This document shows, one piece after another, positions 55,670 to 64,000 of a DNA stretch of 64,000 nt. Each line of letters starts with the position of its first letter. Position 1 is the first letter of the stretch. Source of the DNA: Neisseria sp. KEM232 (lineage in GTDB: Bacteria; Pseudomonadota; Gammaproteobacteria; Burkholderiales; Neisseriaceae); NCBI RefSeq assembly GCF_002237445.1, contig NZ_CP022527.1, forward strand, positions 2,170,001-2,234,000. The letters run 5' to 3'. The notes below the pieces were generated by a model. The model saw only the letters and a list, made by a program, of their open reading frames with translations, made no database searches and was not told the DNA's origin. Both the position numbers and the translations under genes were made by a program.

Positions 55670-57055
55670 TTAGAACTTGCCGCCGGATTCGTTCACCATG
55701 TAGACCACGGCCGCTTTGACTTCGTCGTCGGAGAGGGCGGTGTTGCCGCCTTTGGCGGGCATCATGCCTTTGTCGGTGAAGCCTTCGATGGCGTGTTTGA
55801 ACAGGGTGTCTTTGCCTTTTTTGATGCGCGGCGCCCATTCGTCTTTGTGGGTGATGCGCGGGGTGTCGGGAATGGCGGAGTTCGCGCCGTGGCAGCCGAA
55901 GCACAGGCCGTCGAACACTTTTTTGCCGTCGGCCGCAGGCGCGGCGGCCTGTCCGGGTTTGGCGGCGGCGGTTTCCGCGGGTTTGCTTTCTGAGGCAGGA
56001 GCGGAAGCGGCGGCTTCGGGAGCGGCTGCGGCAGGAGCAGGGGCGGGCTCGGCTTTTTTCGGCTCGGCTGCGGCCACTGCGGCGGCTTTTTTGCCCAGTT
56101 CGTTTTCGCTGTCGGTTTTCAGCGCTTTACCGTCTTTGTGCGACAAGCCCCAAACGTAGGCGGTCAGCAGGTGGATTTTATCTTTATCGAGGAAGCCTTC
56201 CCAAGCCGGCATTTGGTTGTGGTGGCCGTTGGTAACGGTTTCGATAATGGCTTTCTGGGTGCCGCCCCACAGCCATACATCGTCGGTGAGGTTGGGGCCG
56301 AGGCCGCGGACGCCCTGGCCTTTGTCGCCGTGGCAGGTAAAGCAGTTTGCGGGCGGGCCGTTGAACAGGACTTTGCCGCGTTCGGCGCGTTCGGCGTCGT
56401 ATTGCTCTTCCGGTTTGGACAGGGAGAGGACGTAGTTGGCAACGTCTTTCACGCCTTCTTCACCGAGTTTGGGCCCCCAGGAGGCCATGATGCCGGTGCG
56501 GCCTTTGGTGATGGTTTCCTGGATTTTTTCCGGAGTGCCGCCGTAGAGCCAGTCGGCGTCGGTGAGGTTGGGGAAGCCGCGCGAGCCTTTAGCATCGGAG
56601 CCGTGACACTGGATGCAGTAGGTGTCGAACAGGTTTTTGCCGATGGTGCGGGCTTCGGGCTGTTTGGCGGTGTCTTCTACGGACATTTTGCCGTATTTGG
56701 CATAGATGGTGCCGTATTTGGCTTTGGCCGCGTCCACTTCGGCGCGGTATTCGCCGACGCTGGTCCAGTTGCGCAGGCCTTTGAAGTCGCCGAGGCCGGG
56801 GTAGAGGGCGAGGTAGCCGATGCCGAACAGCCAGGTGAGGATGTAGAGGTAGAACCACCAGCGGGGCATGGGGTTGTTGTATTCCTCGATGCCGTCCCAG
56901 TCGTGGCCGGTGGTTTTGACGTCTTCGCCTTTGGGCAGGGGCTTGACTTTGTTCTGCGACAGCAGAAGCCAGATCAGGCCGATAAAGCTGAGGACGATGA
57001 TGCCGATGATGTAGTAGTTCCAGAAATCACTGGTGAAATGGGATGTTGTGTTCAT
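55670..57055 (-). CDS. ccoP: cbb3 oxidase subunit CcoP, triheme form
   Basis: 461 residues. Two N-terminal membrane helices, then three cytochrome c haem sites: CIQCH at 147-151, CFTCH at 238-242 and CFGCH at 385-389. An Ala/Pro-rich linker (~322-375) joins the third domain. Most CcoP proteins have two haems; a third is known in neisserial species, where it has been linked to electron supply for the nitrite reductase AniA. Last gene of ccoNOQP. Confidence 0.96.
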   Translation of the reverse strand: MNTTSHFTSDFWNYYIIGIIVLSFIGLIWLLLSQNKVKPLPKGEDVKTTGHDWDGIEEYNNPMPRWWFYLYILTWLFGIGYLALYPGLGDFKGLRNWTSVGEYRAEVDAAKAKYGTIYAKYGKMSVEDTAKQPEARTIGKNLFDTYCIQCHGSDAKGSRGFPNLTDADWLYGGTPEKIQETITKGRTGIMASWGPKLGEEGVKDVANYVLSLSKPEEQYDAERAERGKVLFNGPPANCFTCHGDKGQGVRGLGPNLTDDVWLWGGTQKAIIETVTNGHHNQMPAWEGFLDKDKIHLLTAYVWGLSHKDGKALKTDSENELGKKAAAVAAAEPKKAEPAPAPAAAAPEAAASAPASESKPAETAAAKPGQAAAPAADGKKVFDGLCFGCHGANSAIPDTPRITHKDEWAPRIKKGKDTLFKHAIEGFTDKGMMPAKGGNTALSDDEVKAAVVYMVNESGGKF

Positions 57056-57078
57056 TGTTTTTAGCTCCGTGCCACGGG

Positions 57079-57255
57079 TTAACGGACGGGACTGTCGTTG
57101 TCGTTACCGTGCGGGGTGTCGTCGTCGTCGATGATGCTGTGCGACGCTTCGTCGTAGTTCGTTTTATTGCGCTTGTTCAGAACGATGTACAGAACCAGCA
57201 TGAAGCTGACGAATACCGCTACGGTAAACAGACTGCGCGCCCAGTTAACGTCCAT
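57079..57255 (-). CDS. ccoQ: cbb3 oxidase small subunit CcoQ
   Basis: 58 residues, MDVNWARSLFTVAVFVSFML followed by VLYIVLNKRNKTNYDEASHS and an acidic tail. One membrane helix. It lies 4 bp after the ccoO stop and before ccoP; length, helix and position identify it. Confidence 0.9.
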   Translation of the reverse strand: MDVNWARSLFTVAVFVSFMLVLYIVLNKRNKTNYDEASHSIIDDDDTPHGNDNDSPVR

Positions 57256-57259
57256 GGTG

Positions 57260-57871
57260 TTACCTTACGTTTTTCAAGGCCAAGCCCAAACCCTGCAGGT
57301 AGGCGATTACCGCTTCCAATTCGGATTTGTCTTTCAGCTCTTCGGGAGCTTTGGCAATTTCTTCGTCGGTGTAGGGTGTGCCCAAAGCTTTCAGGCCTTT
57401 CATGTGGGCGACAACCTGAGCCGGATCGACTTTGTTGCGCGCCAGCCAGGGGAAGGCGGGCATATTGGACTCGGGCACGACGTCGCGTGGGTTCAGCAGG
57501 TGGATGCGGTGCCATTCGTCGGAATAGCGGCCGCCGACACGCGCCAAATCGGGACCTGTGCGTTTGGAACCCCATTGGAAGGGCCGGTCGTAAACCGATT
57601 CTCCGGCCACGGAGTAGTGGCCGTAGCGTTCGGTTTCGGCACGGAAGGGACGGATCATCTGCGAGTGGCAGTTGTAGCAGCCTTCACGCACGTAGATGTC
57701 GCGGCCGGCCACTTGCAGGGCGTTGTAGGGTTTGACTCCTTCGATCGGTTTGGTAACCGCCGGAGAGAAGAACAGTGGGACGACTTCGATCAGCAGACCC
57801 ACGCTGACCACCAGCAGGGTAAACACGATGAGGACGCCGACTTTTTCTTCGACTAGTTGTTGCAGTTTCAT
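57260..57871 (-). CDS. ccoO: cbb3 oxidase monohaem subunit CcoO
   Basis: 203 residues. An N-terminal membrane anchor (VGVLIVFTLLVVSVGLLIEV) and one haem c site EGCYNCHSQMIRPF, with Met ligand in ESNMPAFPWL. Passes electrons from CcoP to CcoN. Confidence 0.96.
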   Translation of the reverse strand: MKLQQLVEEKVGVLIVFTLLVVSVGLLIEVVPLFFSPAVTKPIEGVKPYNALQVAGRDIYVREGCYNCHSQMIRPFRAETERYGHYSVAGESVYDRPFQWGSKRTGPDLARVGGRYSDEWHRIHLLNPRDVVPESNMPAFPWLARNKVDPAQVVAHMKGLKALGTPYTDEEIAKAPEELKDKSELEAVIAYLQGLGLALKNVR

Positions 57872-57895
57872 TTTTGGTAGCCCGTCTTTCTTATA

Positions 57896-59329
57896 TTAAT
57901 GGTGCTGCGTTTCGGCCACGGCGGGAATTTCCGCTTCAACCGGTTTGCCGTTCATGATGGTACGGTAAACGTTGTAGCCCATGATGCACATGCCGCTCAG
58001 GTAAAGGAGGCCGCCTGAAAAACGGATGACATAAAAGCGCATGCTTTCTTTCACGCCCTCGACAAAGGCGAAGGTCAGCGTGCCGTCTTCGTTGAGCGCG
58101 CCCCACATCAGTCCCTGCATCACACCGGCAATCCACATCGAGGCGATATAGAGGACGACGCCGATGGTGGCAATCCAGAAGTGCGCGTCGATGAGTTTGG
58201 TGCTGTACATTTCTTTTTGGCCGAACAGGCGGGGAATCATGTAGTAGACCGAACCGATGGTAACGAAGCCCACCCAGCCGAGCGCGCCGGCGTGTACGTG
58301 GCCGACTGTCCAGTCGGTGTAGTGGCTCAGAGCGTTGACGGTTTTGATCGACATCATCGGGCCTTCAAAGGTGGACATACCGTAGAAGGACAGGGAAACG
58401 ATGAGGAATTTCAGAATCGGGTCGGTGCGCAGTTTGCCCCACGCGCCGGAGAGGGTCATGATGCCGTTGATCATGCCGCCCCAAGAGGGTGCAAAGAGAA
58501 TCAGCGACAAAACCATGCCGACAGACTGCGTCCAGTCGGGCAGCGCGGTGTAGTGCAGATGGTGCGGACCCGCCCACATATAGGTGAAAATCAGCGCCCA
58601 GAAGTGCACGACGGAGAGACGGTAGGAATAAACGGGACGACCGGCCTGCTTGGGCACGAAGTAGTACATCATGCCGAGGAAGCCTGCGGTCAGGAAGAAG
58701 CCCACGGCGTTATGGCCGTACCACCACTGCACCATCGCATCGATGGCGCCGGAATAAATCGGATACGATTTCATCGGGCCGACCGGCAGGCTGAGGTTGT
58801 TGACGATATGCAAGAGGGCAACGGCGAGAATAAAGCCGCCGTAGAACCAGTTTGCCACATAGATATGCTTGATTTTGCGTTTGGCGATAGTACCGAAGAA
58901 CACCACGGCATAAGCCACCCACACCAGCGTAATCAGAATATCGACCGGCCATTCCAGCTCGGCGTATTCCTTACCCTGCGTCCAGCCCATAGGAAAGCTG
59001 ACGGCAGCGGCCAAAATCACGGCCTGCCAGCCCCAAAACGTGAATGCGGGCAGCCAGCCGCCGAAGAGACGGGTGTTGCAGGTACGCTGCACCACATAGT
59101 AAGACGTACCGATCAGACCGCAGCCGCCGAAGGCGAAAATCACCGCATTGGTATGCAGCGGACGGATGCGGCCGAAGTGGAACCACGGGCCGATTTCAGA
59201 CAGATTGAGTGCGGGCCAGAAAAGCTGCGCGGCGGCGATCACGCCGACCAGCATACCCACAATCCCCCAAACTACAGTCATGACGGCGAACTGCCGCACC
59301 ACTTTGTAGTTATAAGTTTGCGCTTCCAT
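57896..59329 (-). CDS. ccoN: cbb3 oxidase catalytic subunit CcoN
   Basis: 477 residues, 12 membrane helices of the haem-copper family. Copper/haem histidine regions VQWWYGHNAVGFFLTAGFLG, WAGPHHLHYTALPDW and VGHVHAGALGWVG are present. Start ATG 59329, with GGAG 6 nt upstream, is preferred to ATG 59341. High-affinity terminal oxidase for low oxygen. The operon is probably FNR-driven (see the site at 59613). Confidence 0.96.
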   Translation of the reverse strand: MEAQTYNYKVVRQFAVMTVVWGIVGMLVGVIAAAQLFWPALNLSEIGPWFHFGRIRPLHTNAVIFAFGGCGLIGTSYYVVQRTCNTRLFGGWLPAFTFWGWQAVILAAAVSFPMGWTQGKEYAELEWPVDILITLVWVAYAVVFFGTIAKRKIKHIYVANWFYGGFILAVALLHIVNNLSLPVGPMKSYPIYSGAIDAMVQWWYGHNAVGFFLTAGFLGMMYYFVPKQAGRPVYSYRLSVVHFWALIFTYMWAGPHHLHYTALPDWTQSVGMVLSLILFAPSWGGMINGIMTLSGAWGKLRTDPILKFLIVSLSFYGMSTFEGPMMSIKTVNALSHYTDWTVGHVHAGALGWVGFVTIGSVYYMIPRLFGQKEMYSTKLIDAHFWIATIGVVLYIASMWIAGVMQGLMWGALNEDGTLTFAFVEGVKESMRFYVIRFSGGLLYLSGMCIMGYNVYRTIMNGKPVEAEIPAVAETQHH

Positions 59330-59586
59330 GAAAGTCTCCATTAAACACGGAAAATAAATCCGGTCGATTCTGCGGCACGCCGAAACCCGCCGCGCAAAGC
59401 CGTTTTTCCATCAATTTGCTGCGGCCGCCTTTTTCAGACGGCCGTTTTGCCGAACCAAGCATACAGAGAATCCGCCGCTTGGCAGCCCGTTTGCACGCTG
59501 CCATAATGGCCGGAAAGCGGAAAAGAAAGCCCGCCCGTCAAGGTAAAGCGGCAATCTTTACACTAAATTTCCATACACTTTACAAG

Positions 59587-59592
59587 GTTATA
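59587..59592 (-). promoter_or_regulatory. Likely -10 of the ccoNOQP promoter
   Basis: On the minus strand TATAAC, with its centre 30 bp from the centre of the FNR-like box, the spacing of a class II FNR promoter. This predicts a leader of about 250 nt before ccoN. Confidence 0.55.
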
Positions 59593-59612
59593 GATTTTAA
59601 CTAATTTATGAT

Positions 59613-59626
59613 TTGACACCAATCAA
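59613..59626 (-). promoter_or_regulatory. FNR box upstream of ccoN
   Basis: TTGAC-N4-ATCAA (on the minus strand TTGAT-N4-GTCAA), one base from the FNR consensus TTGAT-N4-ATCAA, in the AT-rich divergent region between ccoN and the M61 peptidase. cco operons are commonly oxygen-regulated by FNR. The site could also touch the peptidase promoter 48 bp away. Confidence 0.7.
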
Positions 59627-59673
59627 TTAATTTTTAACATTGCCCAATCCTATTGAGCCATTAAATTTTCATC

Positions 59674-61431
59674 ATGATTACCCACACCCTCAGCCCCGAA
59701 CCCAAAGCCCATTACTGGCACATCACCCTCACCTTCACCCAAAACGCCGCCACATCCGCCGTGTTAAAACTCGCCAACTGGGTGCCCGGCAGCTACACCA
59801 TACGCGATTTCGCCCGCCACATCGTCGAAATCCACGCCGAACACAACGGCCGCCCCGCCGCCCTGCGGCAAACCGCCAAAAACACCTGGCAGACCGAACC
59901 ACTCGCCGGCGAGTGGTGCATCCGCTACACCGTCTACGCCTACGACCTCTCCGTGCGCGCCTCCTACCTCACCGCCGAACGCGGCTTCTTCGACGGTGCC
60001 TGCCTCCTTTTCGCCCTCGAAGGCCGTCTGAACGAAACCCAAACCCTCGTCCTACAAAACCTGCCCGCAGACTGGCAGACCGCCACCACCCTGCCCGCCG
60101 TCGGCGCAAACACCTTTCAGACGGCCTCCTACGGCGAACTCATCGACCACCCCGTCGAACTCGGACACATCGAAACCATCGCATTCCAAGCACACGGCAT
60201 CCCCCACCGCATCGCCCTCAGCGGCCATTATTCCGACTTCGACCGCCGACGCCTGCGCGACGACATGCAACGCATCTGCGAAACCCAACTCGCCCTCTTC
60301 CCCGCGCCTGCCCCGTTTGCCGAATACCTCTTCCTCCTCCACCTCGGCGACAACATCTACGGCGGCCTCGAACACCGCAGCAGCACCGCCCTGCACGCCG
60401 ACCGCAACAGCCTGCCGCCGCACGGCATGGGCGAGGCCGCCCCCGCCTACACCGAACTGCTCGGCCTCTTTTCGCACGAATACTTCCACGCTTGGAACGT
60501 CAAATCCGTCAAACCCGCCGCCTTCGCCCCCTACGACCTCGACCGCGAAAACCACACCGAACAACTCTGGGCATTCGAAGGCATCACCGCCTACTACGAC
60601 GACCTCATCCTCGCCCGCAGCCACGTCATCACCCCCGAAAAATACCTCACCCTCCTGGCCAAAAACATCACCCGCGTACGCCAAAACAAAGGCCGTCTGA
60701 AACAAACCCTAGCCCAATCCTCCTACACCGCCTGGCACAAATACTACAAAGCCGACGAAAACGCCCCCAACGCCCTCGTCAGCTACTACCAGCAAGGCGC
60801 CCTCGCCGCCCTCTGCCTCGACCTCCTCATCCGGCAAAAAAGCAGCGGCGCCCACTCCCTCGACACCGTCATGCAACAACTCTACCGCGACTGGCTCGCC
60901 ACCCAACGCGGCATAGAAGAACAACAATGGCAAACCCGCTGCCAACAAATCACCGGCCTTAACCTCGCCGCCTTCTTTCAGACGGCCTTATACACCACAG
61001 ACGAACTCCCCCTCGCCGACTGCCTGCACACCGTCGGCATCGGCCTGCAATACGCCCCTCTGCCCCGCAGCCACGGCGGTGGCCTTATCGGCGCACCCAT
61101 CGCCCCGCCCGAACCCGCCGCCGACCTCGGCGCCCGTTTCACGCAAAAAACCGACCACGCCATCCTCACCCACATCCTCAACGGCGGCAGCGCCGAAAAC
61201 GCCGCCCTCTGCCCGCAGGACAAAATCACCGCCGTCAACGGCCGCGCCTGCACCAACCTTGCCGCCCTCCTCGCCGACAGCCGCCCCGACGACATCTGGC
61301 AAATCCACTACTTCCGCCACGGCATCCTGCACCAAACCGCCCTCACCCTCAAAGCCGCCGCAGCCGAAACCGCCCTTCTTTATATAGAAGACGAAGACAA
61401 ACTCCGCCGCTGGCTGCTCGACGCGGCCTGA
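59674..61431 (+). CDS. M61-family (glycyl aminopeptidase-type) metallopeptidase with PDZ domain
   Basis: 585 residues. Zinc motif HEYFH at 268-272 (FSHEYFHAWNVKSVKPAAFA) and the downstream glutamate in WAFEGITAYYDDL place it in family M61. A PDZ-like domain follows (HILNGGSAENAALCPQDKIT, NGRACTNLAALLAD). No signal peptide is seen, so probably cytoplasmic. Four uptake sequences lie inside the gene in frame, giving EGRLNE, FQTAS, KGRLKQ and FQTAL. Divergent from ccoN. Confidence 0.9.
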   Translation: MITHTLSPEPKAHYWHITLTFTQNAATSAVLKLANWVPGSYTIRDFARHIVEIHAEHNGRPAALRQTAKNTWQTEPLAGEWCIRYTVYAYDLSVRASYLTAERGFFDGACLLFALEGRLNETQTLVLQNLPADWQTATTLPAVGANTFQTASYGELIDHPVELGHIETIAFQAHGIPHRIALSGHYSDFDRRRLRDDMQRICETQLALFPAPAPFAEYLFLLHLGDNIYGGLEHRSSTALHADRNSLPPHGMGEAAPAYTELLGLFSHEYFHAWNVKSVKPAAFAPYDLDRENHTEQLWAFEGITAYYDDLILARSHVITPEKYLTLLAKNITRVRQNKGRLKQTLAQSSYTAWHKYYKADENAPNALVSYYQQGALAALCLDLLIRQKSSGAHSLDTVMQQLYRDWLATQRGIEEQQWQTRCQQITGLNLAAFFQTALYTTDELPLADCLHTVGIGLQYAPLPRSHGGGLIGAPIAPPEPAADLGARFTQKTDHAILTHILNGGSAENAALCPQDKITAVNGRACTNLAALLADSRPDDIWQIHYFRHGILHQTALTLKAAAAETALLYIEDEDKLRRWLLDAA

Positions 61432-61435
61432 CACA

Positions 61436-61467
61436 GAGGCCGTCTGAAACCCTTTTCAGACGGCCTC
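61436..61467 (+). terminator. Terminator after the M61 peptidase
   Basis: GAGGCCGTCTGAAA / TTTTCAGACGGCCTC, 5 bp past the stop. Confidence 0.8.
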
Positions 61468-61575
61468 AAAGCAGTGTCGGCCAAACTAAAACCCGAAATG
61501 CTGCCTACGCCTACGCCGGGATACCGTTTTTGAAACCGCCAACCCCGTCGCGCACCAAACTCCCTCCCCCGCGCG

Positions 61576-61710
61576 TGTACAGACCGGACACAAAGGTAAC
61601 ACCCGTACGAAGACATAGGTAACACTTCCCCCGTCCCAACAGACGGAATCCCTACCATGCCTTGGAGAGAAACCACCGTGTCCCGAGAACGACAGGAAGA
61701 GTTGTATAAG
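61576..61710 (+). mobile_element. 5' end of a second IS481-type element
   Basis: TGTACAGACCGGACACAAAG, then a repeated GGTAACAC word (61596, 61618), and an ATG at 61657 giving MPWRETTVSRERQEEL, a start typical of IS481-group transposases. It breaks off where the inverted IS481-like remnant begins. The flank on its left is a cut G-rich palindrome. Confidence 0.5.
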
Positions 61711-61713
61711 ACA

Positions 61714-62146
61714 CCGGGAGAAATTGTCAATGGCAACAAACAGGTAATCGCGCTTATCGGTGGCTTTTTGTCCTTTGAGCAGCGGCAGCCGTTTGGTATC
61801 GACATGCACCATTTCGCCGGGATAGGACTTGTTGTAGCGTTTGGCCTGCTTTTTGAGTTTCTCTTGGATGGCACGCCAAGCGCCGCATTCCGTAATACGC
61901 CTGCTTGAAGCGGTTGTTGGTACTGTTTTGCGGCACGAGCAGCCTGCCGCGCGCGGCTTTGAGTATGCGGTAGATAGTGGGCCGGCTGACCATGTAGCGG
62001 CGGGCAAGTGAGATAACGCTTTCTTTTTCCTGCGTGTAAGCCGTCCAAATGGCTTGGCGGTGGTGCGGGGTAAGGCGGGTGTTTTTGTGCATGTTCATGA
62101 CAGTATTGTCCTTGGAATACTGTAAACAACGCTAGGATTTTCTACA
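61714..62146 (-). mobile_element. IS481-like remnant 2 (inverted copy of remnant 1)
   Basis: Minus strand: TGTAGAAAATCCTAGCG at 62146, transposase ATG 62098 (MNMHKNTRLTPHHRQAIWTA), closely matching remnant 1. An 11-bp deletion after YYGMRRLA shifts the frame, which resumes AIQEKLKKQAKRYNKSYPGE and ends at NFS near 61714. Not interrupted by the Correia-like repeat. Inactive. Confidence 0.75.
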
Positions 62147-62476
62147 TTTCACGCAGTACCGCCATCCTGTGAAAACGGGCGTTATCCATAATAATGACCG
62201 AAGGCTCTTTAAGTTCCTTCAACAGAAACTGCCCAAACCACGCTTCAAACAAGCTGCTTTCCATCGTGCCTTTGTAAACCATCGGCGCAATCAGTTTCCC
62301 ATCCGCACGGGCGGCAACCAATGACATTCTTTCATAGCGTTTGCCGGAAATCCGCGCTTTGACAATCTGTCCCCTCAAGGCATAGGCATACGGGCGGTAA
62401 TAGAAAGTATCAAAACCCGTTTCATCCAAGTAAACCTTTGGCATTTCTGAATATTGTTCCAGCTGTTTTTGGTAAT
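62147..62476 (-). mobile_element. IS630-family transposase fragment
   Basis: About 107 codons: KVYLDETGFDTFYYRPYAYA (first DDE Asp), RYERMSLVAARADGKLIAPM, and VIIMDNARFHRM (second Asp). Both ends are missing; the last catalytic Glu region is cut where the IS481-like remnant starts, and the N-terminus is replaced by IS1016 sequence. Confidence 0.75.
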
Positions 62477-62477
62477 T

Positions 62478-62702
62478 AATCACAGCAAGCTGTTTGCCGA
62501 CAGACAGAACCATATCAACGGCATTGAAAATTTCTGGAATCAGGCAAAGCGCGTACTGCGCAAATACAATGGAATCGACCGTAAATCTTTCCCGCTTTTC
62601 TTGAAAGAATGCGAGTTCCGTTTTAACTTTGGCACACCCTCCGAGCAGCTTAAAGTGCTGCGCCGGTGGTGTGAAATTTAGGGCTTATCTAGTACAGCCC
62701 CC
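62478..62702 (+). mobile_element. IS1016 3' remnant
   Basis: Plus strand: INHSKLFADRQNHINGIENF, WNQAKRVLRKYNGIDRKSFP, LFLKECEFRFNFGTPSEQLK to a stop at 62681, then the right terminal repeat (CTTATCTAGTACAGCCCC). This is the C-terminal part of the IS1016 transposase. Confidence 0.8.
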
Positions 62703-62767
62703 TTTTTTTTCGACTCACTATAAATCGTAATTGCGTGATTTAATTTTATTTTTTTTGGAAAATACTC

Positions 62768-62773
62768 TATAAT
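62768..62773 (+). promoter_or_regulatory. Possible -10 box of miaB
   Basis: TATAAT 60 bp before the miaB ATG, in AT-rich sequence directly after the IS1016 end. The -35 is unclear (TTTATT). Confidence 0.35.
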
Positions 62774-62833
62774 CCGCCGCTTTTTACAACAATCAGCCCC
62801 GCAATTACGGGCAACCTGAGAAAGAACCACACC

Positions 62834-64000
62834 ATGAAAAAAGTCTTTATCCGCACCTTCGGCTGCCAAATGAACGAATACGACAGCGAAAAAATGCTTT
62901 CCGTTTTGGAAGAAGAGCATGGAGGTATCGAGCAAGTATCCGAACCTGATGAGGCGGACATTATTTTGTTTAACACCTGTTCCGTTCGGGAGAAGGCGCA
63001 GGAAAAAGTTTTTTCCGATTTGGGACGTGTTCGTCCGCTCAAAGACAAAAATCCCGATTTGATTATCGGCGTGGCCGGTTGCGTTGCTTCTCAGGAAGGG
63101 GAAGCGATTGTGAAGCGCGCTCCTTTTGTTGATGTGGTGTTCGGCCCGCAAACTTTACACCGCCTGCCCAAGCTGATTGACGATAAAAAACACACCGGCC
63201 GCCCGCAGGTCGATATTTCATTTCCCGAAATCGAAAAATTCGACCATCTTCCCCCCGCCCGTGTGGACGGCGGCGCCGCATTTATCTCCATCATGGAAGG
63301 CTGCTCCAAGTATTGCTCCTTCTGCGTTGTTCCCTACACGCGCGGCGAAGAATTTTCCCGACCGCTTGCCGACGTGCTCGCCGAAATCGCAGGCTTGGCA
63401 CAACAAGGCGTAAAAGAAATCAATCTGTTGGGACAAAACGTTAACGCCTACCGCGGCCTGATGGACGACGGCGGCATCTGCGATTTCGCCACCCTGCTGC
63501 GCATTGTCCATGAAATCCCCGGTATCGATCGTATCCGCTTTACCACCAGCCACCCGCGCGAATTTTCCGATGCCATCATCGAATGCTACCGCGACCTGCC
63601 CAAACTCGTTTCCCATCTGCACCTGCCGATCCAAAGCGGTTCAGACCGCGTCCTTTCGGCCATGAAACGCGGCTATACCGCCCTTGAATACAAATCCATC
63701 ATCCGCAAACTGCGCGCCATCCGTCCCGACTTGTGCCTGAGCAGCGATTTTATTGTCGGCTTTCCTAGTGAAACCGAGCGCGAATTCGAGCAGACCCTGA
63801 AACTGGTAAAAGACATCGCCTTTGATTTGAGCTTTGTCTTTATCTACAGCCCCCGCCCGGGCACACCGGCGGCGAGTCTGCACGACGACACCCCGCATGA
63901 AGAAAAAGTGCGCCGTCTCGAAGCACTGAACGAAGTTATCGAAGCCGAAACCGCACGCATCAACCAAACCATGATAGGCACCGTGCAGCGCTGCTTGGTT
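62834..64000 (+). CDS. miaB: tRNA-2-methylthio-N6-dimethylallyladenosine synthase, N-terminal part
   Basis: 389 codons before the window ends. N-terminal cluster cysteines C11 (FIRTFGCQMNEYDSEKM), C49 (LFNTCSVR) and C83 (VAGCVAS); radical-SAM motif C157-x3-C161-x2-C164 (EGCSKYCSFCVV); then VNAYRGL, TTSHPREF and DFIVGFPSET. The MiaB-type start distinguishes it from RimO. Adds a methylthio group to A37 of tRNAs. The TRAM domain begins near the edge. Confidence 0.95.
   Translation, partial: MKKVFIRTFGCQMNEYDSEKMLSVLEEEHGGIEQVSEPDEADIILFNTCSVREKAQEKVFSDLGRVRPLKDKNPDLIIGVAGCVASQEGEAIVKRAPFVDVVFGPQTLHRLPKLIDDKKHTGRPQVDISFPEIEKFDHLPPARVDGGAAFISIMEGCSKYCSFCVVPYTRGEEFSRPLADVLAEIAGLAQQGVKEINLLGQNVNAYRGLMDDGGICDFATLLRIVHEIPGIDRIRFTTSHPREFSDAIIECYRDLPKLVSHLHLPIQSGSDRVLSAMKRGYTALEYKSIIRKLRAIRPDLCLSSDFIVGFPSETEREFEQTLKLVKDIAFDLSFVFIYSPRPGTPAASLHDDTPHEEKVRRLEALNEVIEAETARINQTMIGTVQRCLV

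Noticed and set aside
62700..62723. Another Correia-like terminal repeat after the IS1016 tail
   Set aside because: CGACTCACTATA matches only the outer few bases; too short and diverged to claim.

Overview
The window comes from a Neisseriaceae chromosome, most likely the genus Neisseria. Evidence: the 12-base DNA uptake sequence AGGCCGTCTGAA (the AG-DUS dialect, occasionally ATGCCGTCTGAA) occurs many dozens of times, mostly as inverted pairs at gene ends; the 16S/23S genes are betaproteobacterial; a comEA-type gene follows the rRNA operon as in pathogenic Neisseria; a three-haem CcoP is present; and IS1016, Correia-like and dRS3-like repeats occur. The species cannot be fixed by eye.

Layout. 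0-12 kb: hemA end, tuf, an IS1016 scar, a NifA-like AAA+ regulator, a broken factor H-binding-protein-like lipoprotein, a complete CjaA-like cysteine ABC transporter, a short island (about 8.1-9.6 kb) carrying Kingella-type uptake sequences with a truncated unknown gene and a nitroreductase, then an SDR and cysS. 12-24 kb: a zeta-toxin-like pseudogene with its small partner, obgE, pyk, purD, lptB-rpoN-hpf, a striking double array of tandem uptake sequences, a LysR regulator with a DUF2798 gene, mutL, and a GbsR-type regulator divergent from upp. 25-31.5 kb: a complete rRNA operon (16S-tRNA-Ile-tRNA-Ala-23S-5S) and comEA. 31.5-50.7 kb: cbpM/cbpA, an FMN-binding protein, hldD, a BASS transporter, an AlgZ/LytS-type kinase, argH, tRNA-Ser, rho, a small membrane-protein gene broken at a T7 tract, fbp, yajC-secD-secF, trpE, purK, a GNAT, an MscS channel and nudB. 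51-62.7 kb: a 5'-deleted TonB-dependent receptor, a DUF3079 gene, and the ccoNOQP oxidase operon plus an M61 peptidase lying between two inverted IS481-like remnants; the IS debris here is a mosaic of IS481, IS1595/IS1016, IS630 and Correia-like fragments. The window ends inside miaB.

Most genes are ordinary housekeeping. The accessory interest lies in (i) satellite-like arrays of uptake sequences, two of them built on the same 18-bp unit 12 kb apart; (ii) recent gene decay through single-base slips (fHbp-like gene, zeta toxin, DUF2798, small membrane protein); (iii) an apparently intact sigma-54 gene together with an enhancer-binding-protein homologue that has lost the sigma-54-contacting GAFTGA loop; and (iv) traces of transfer from a genus with a different uptake dialect. 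All calls were made by reading the sequence; no database search was run.
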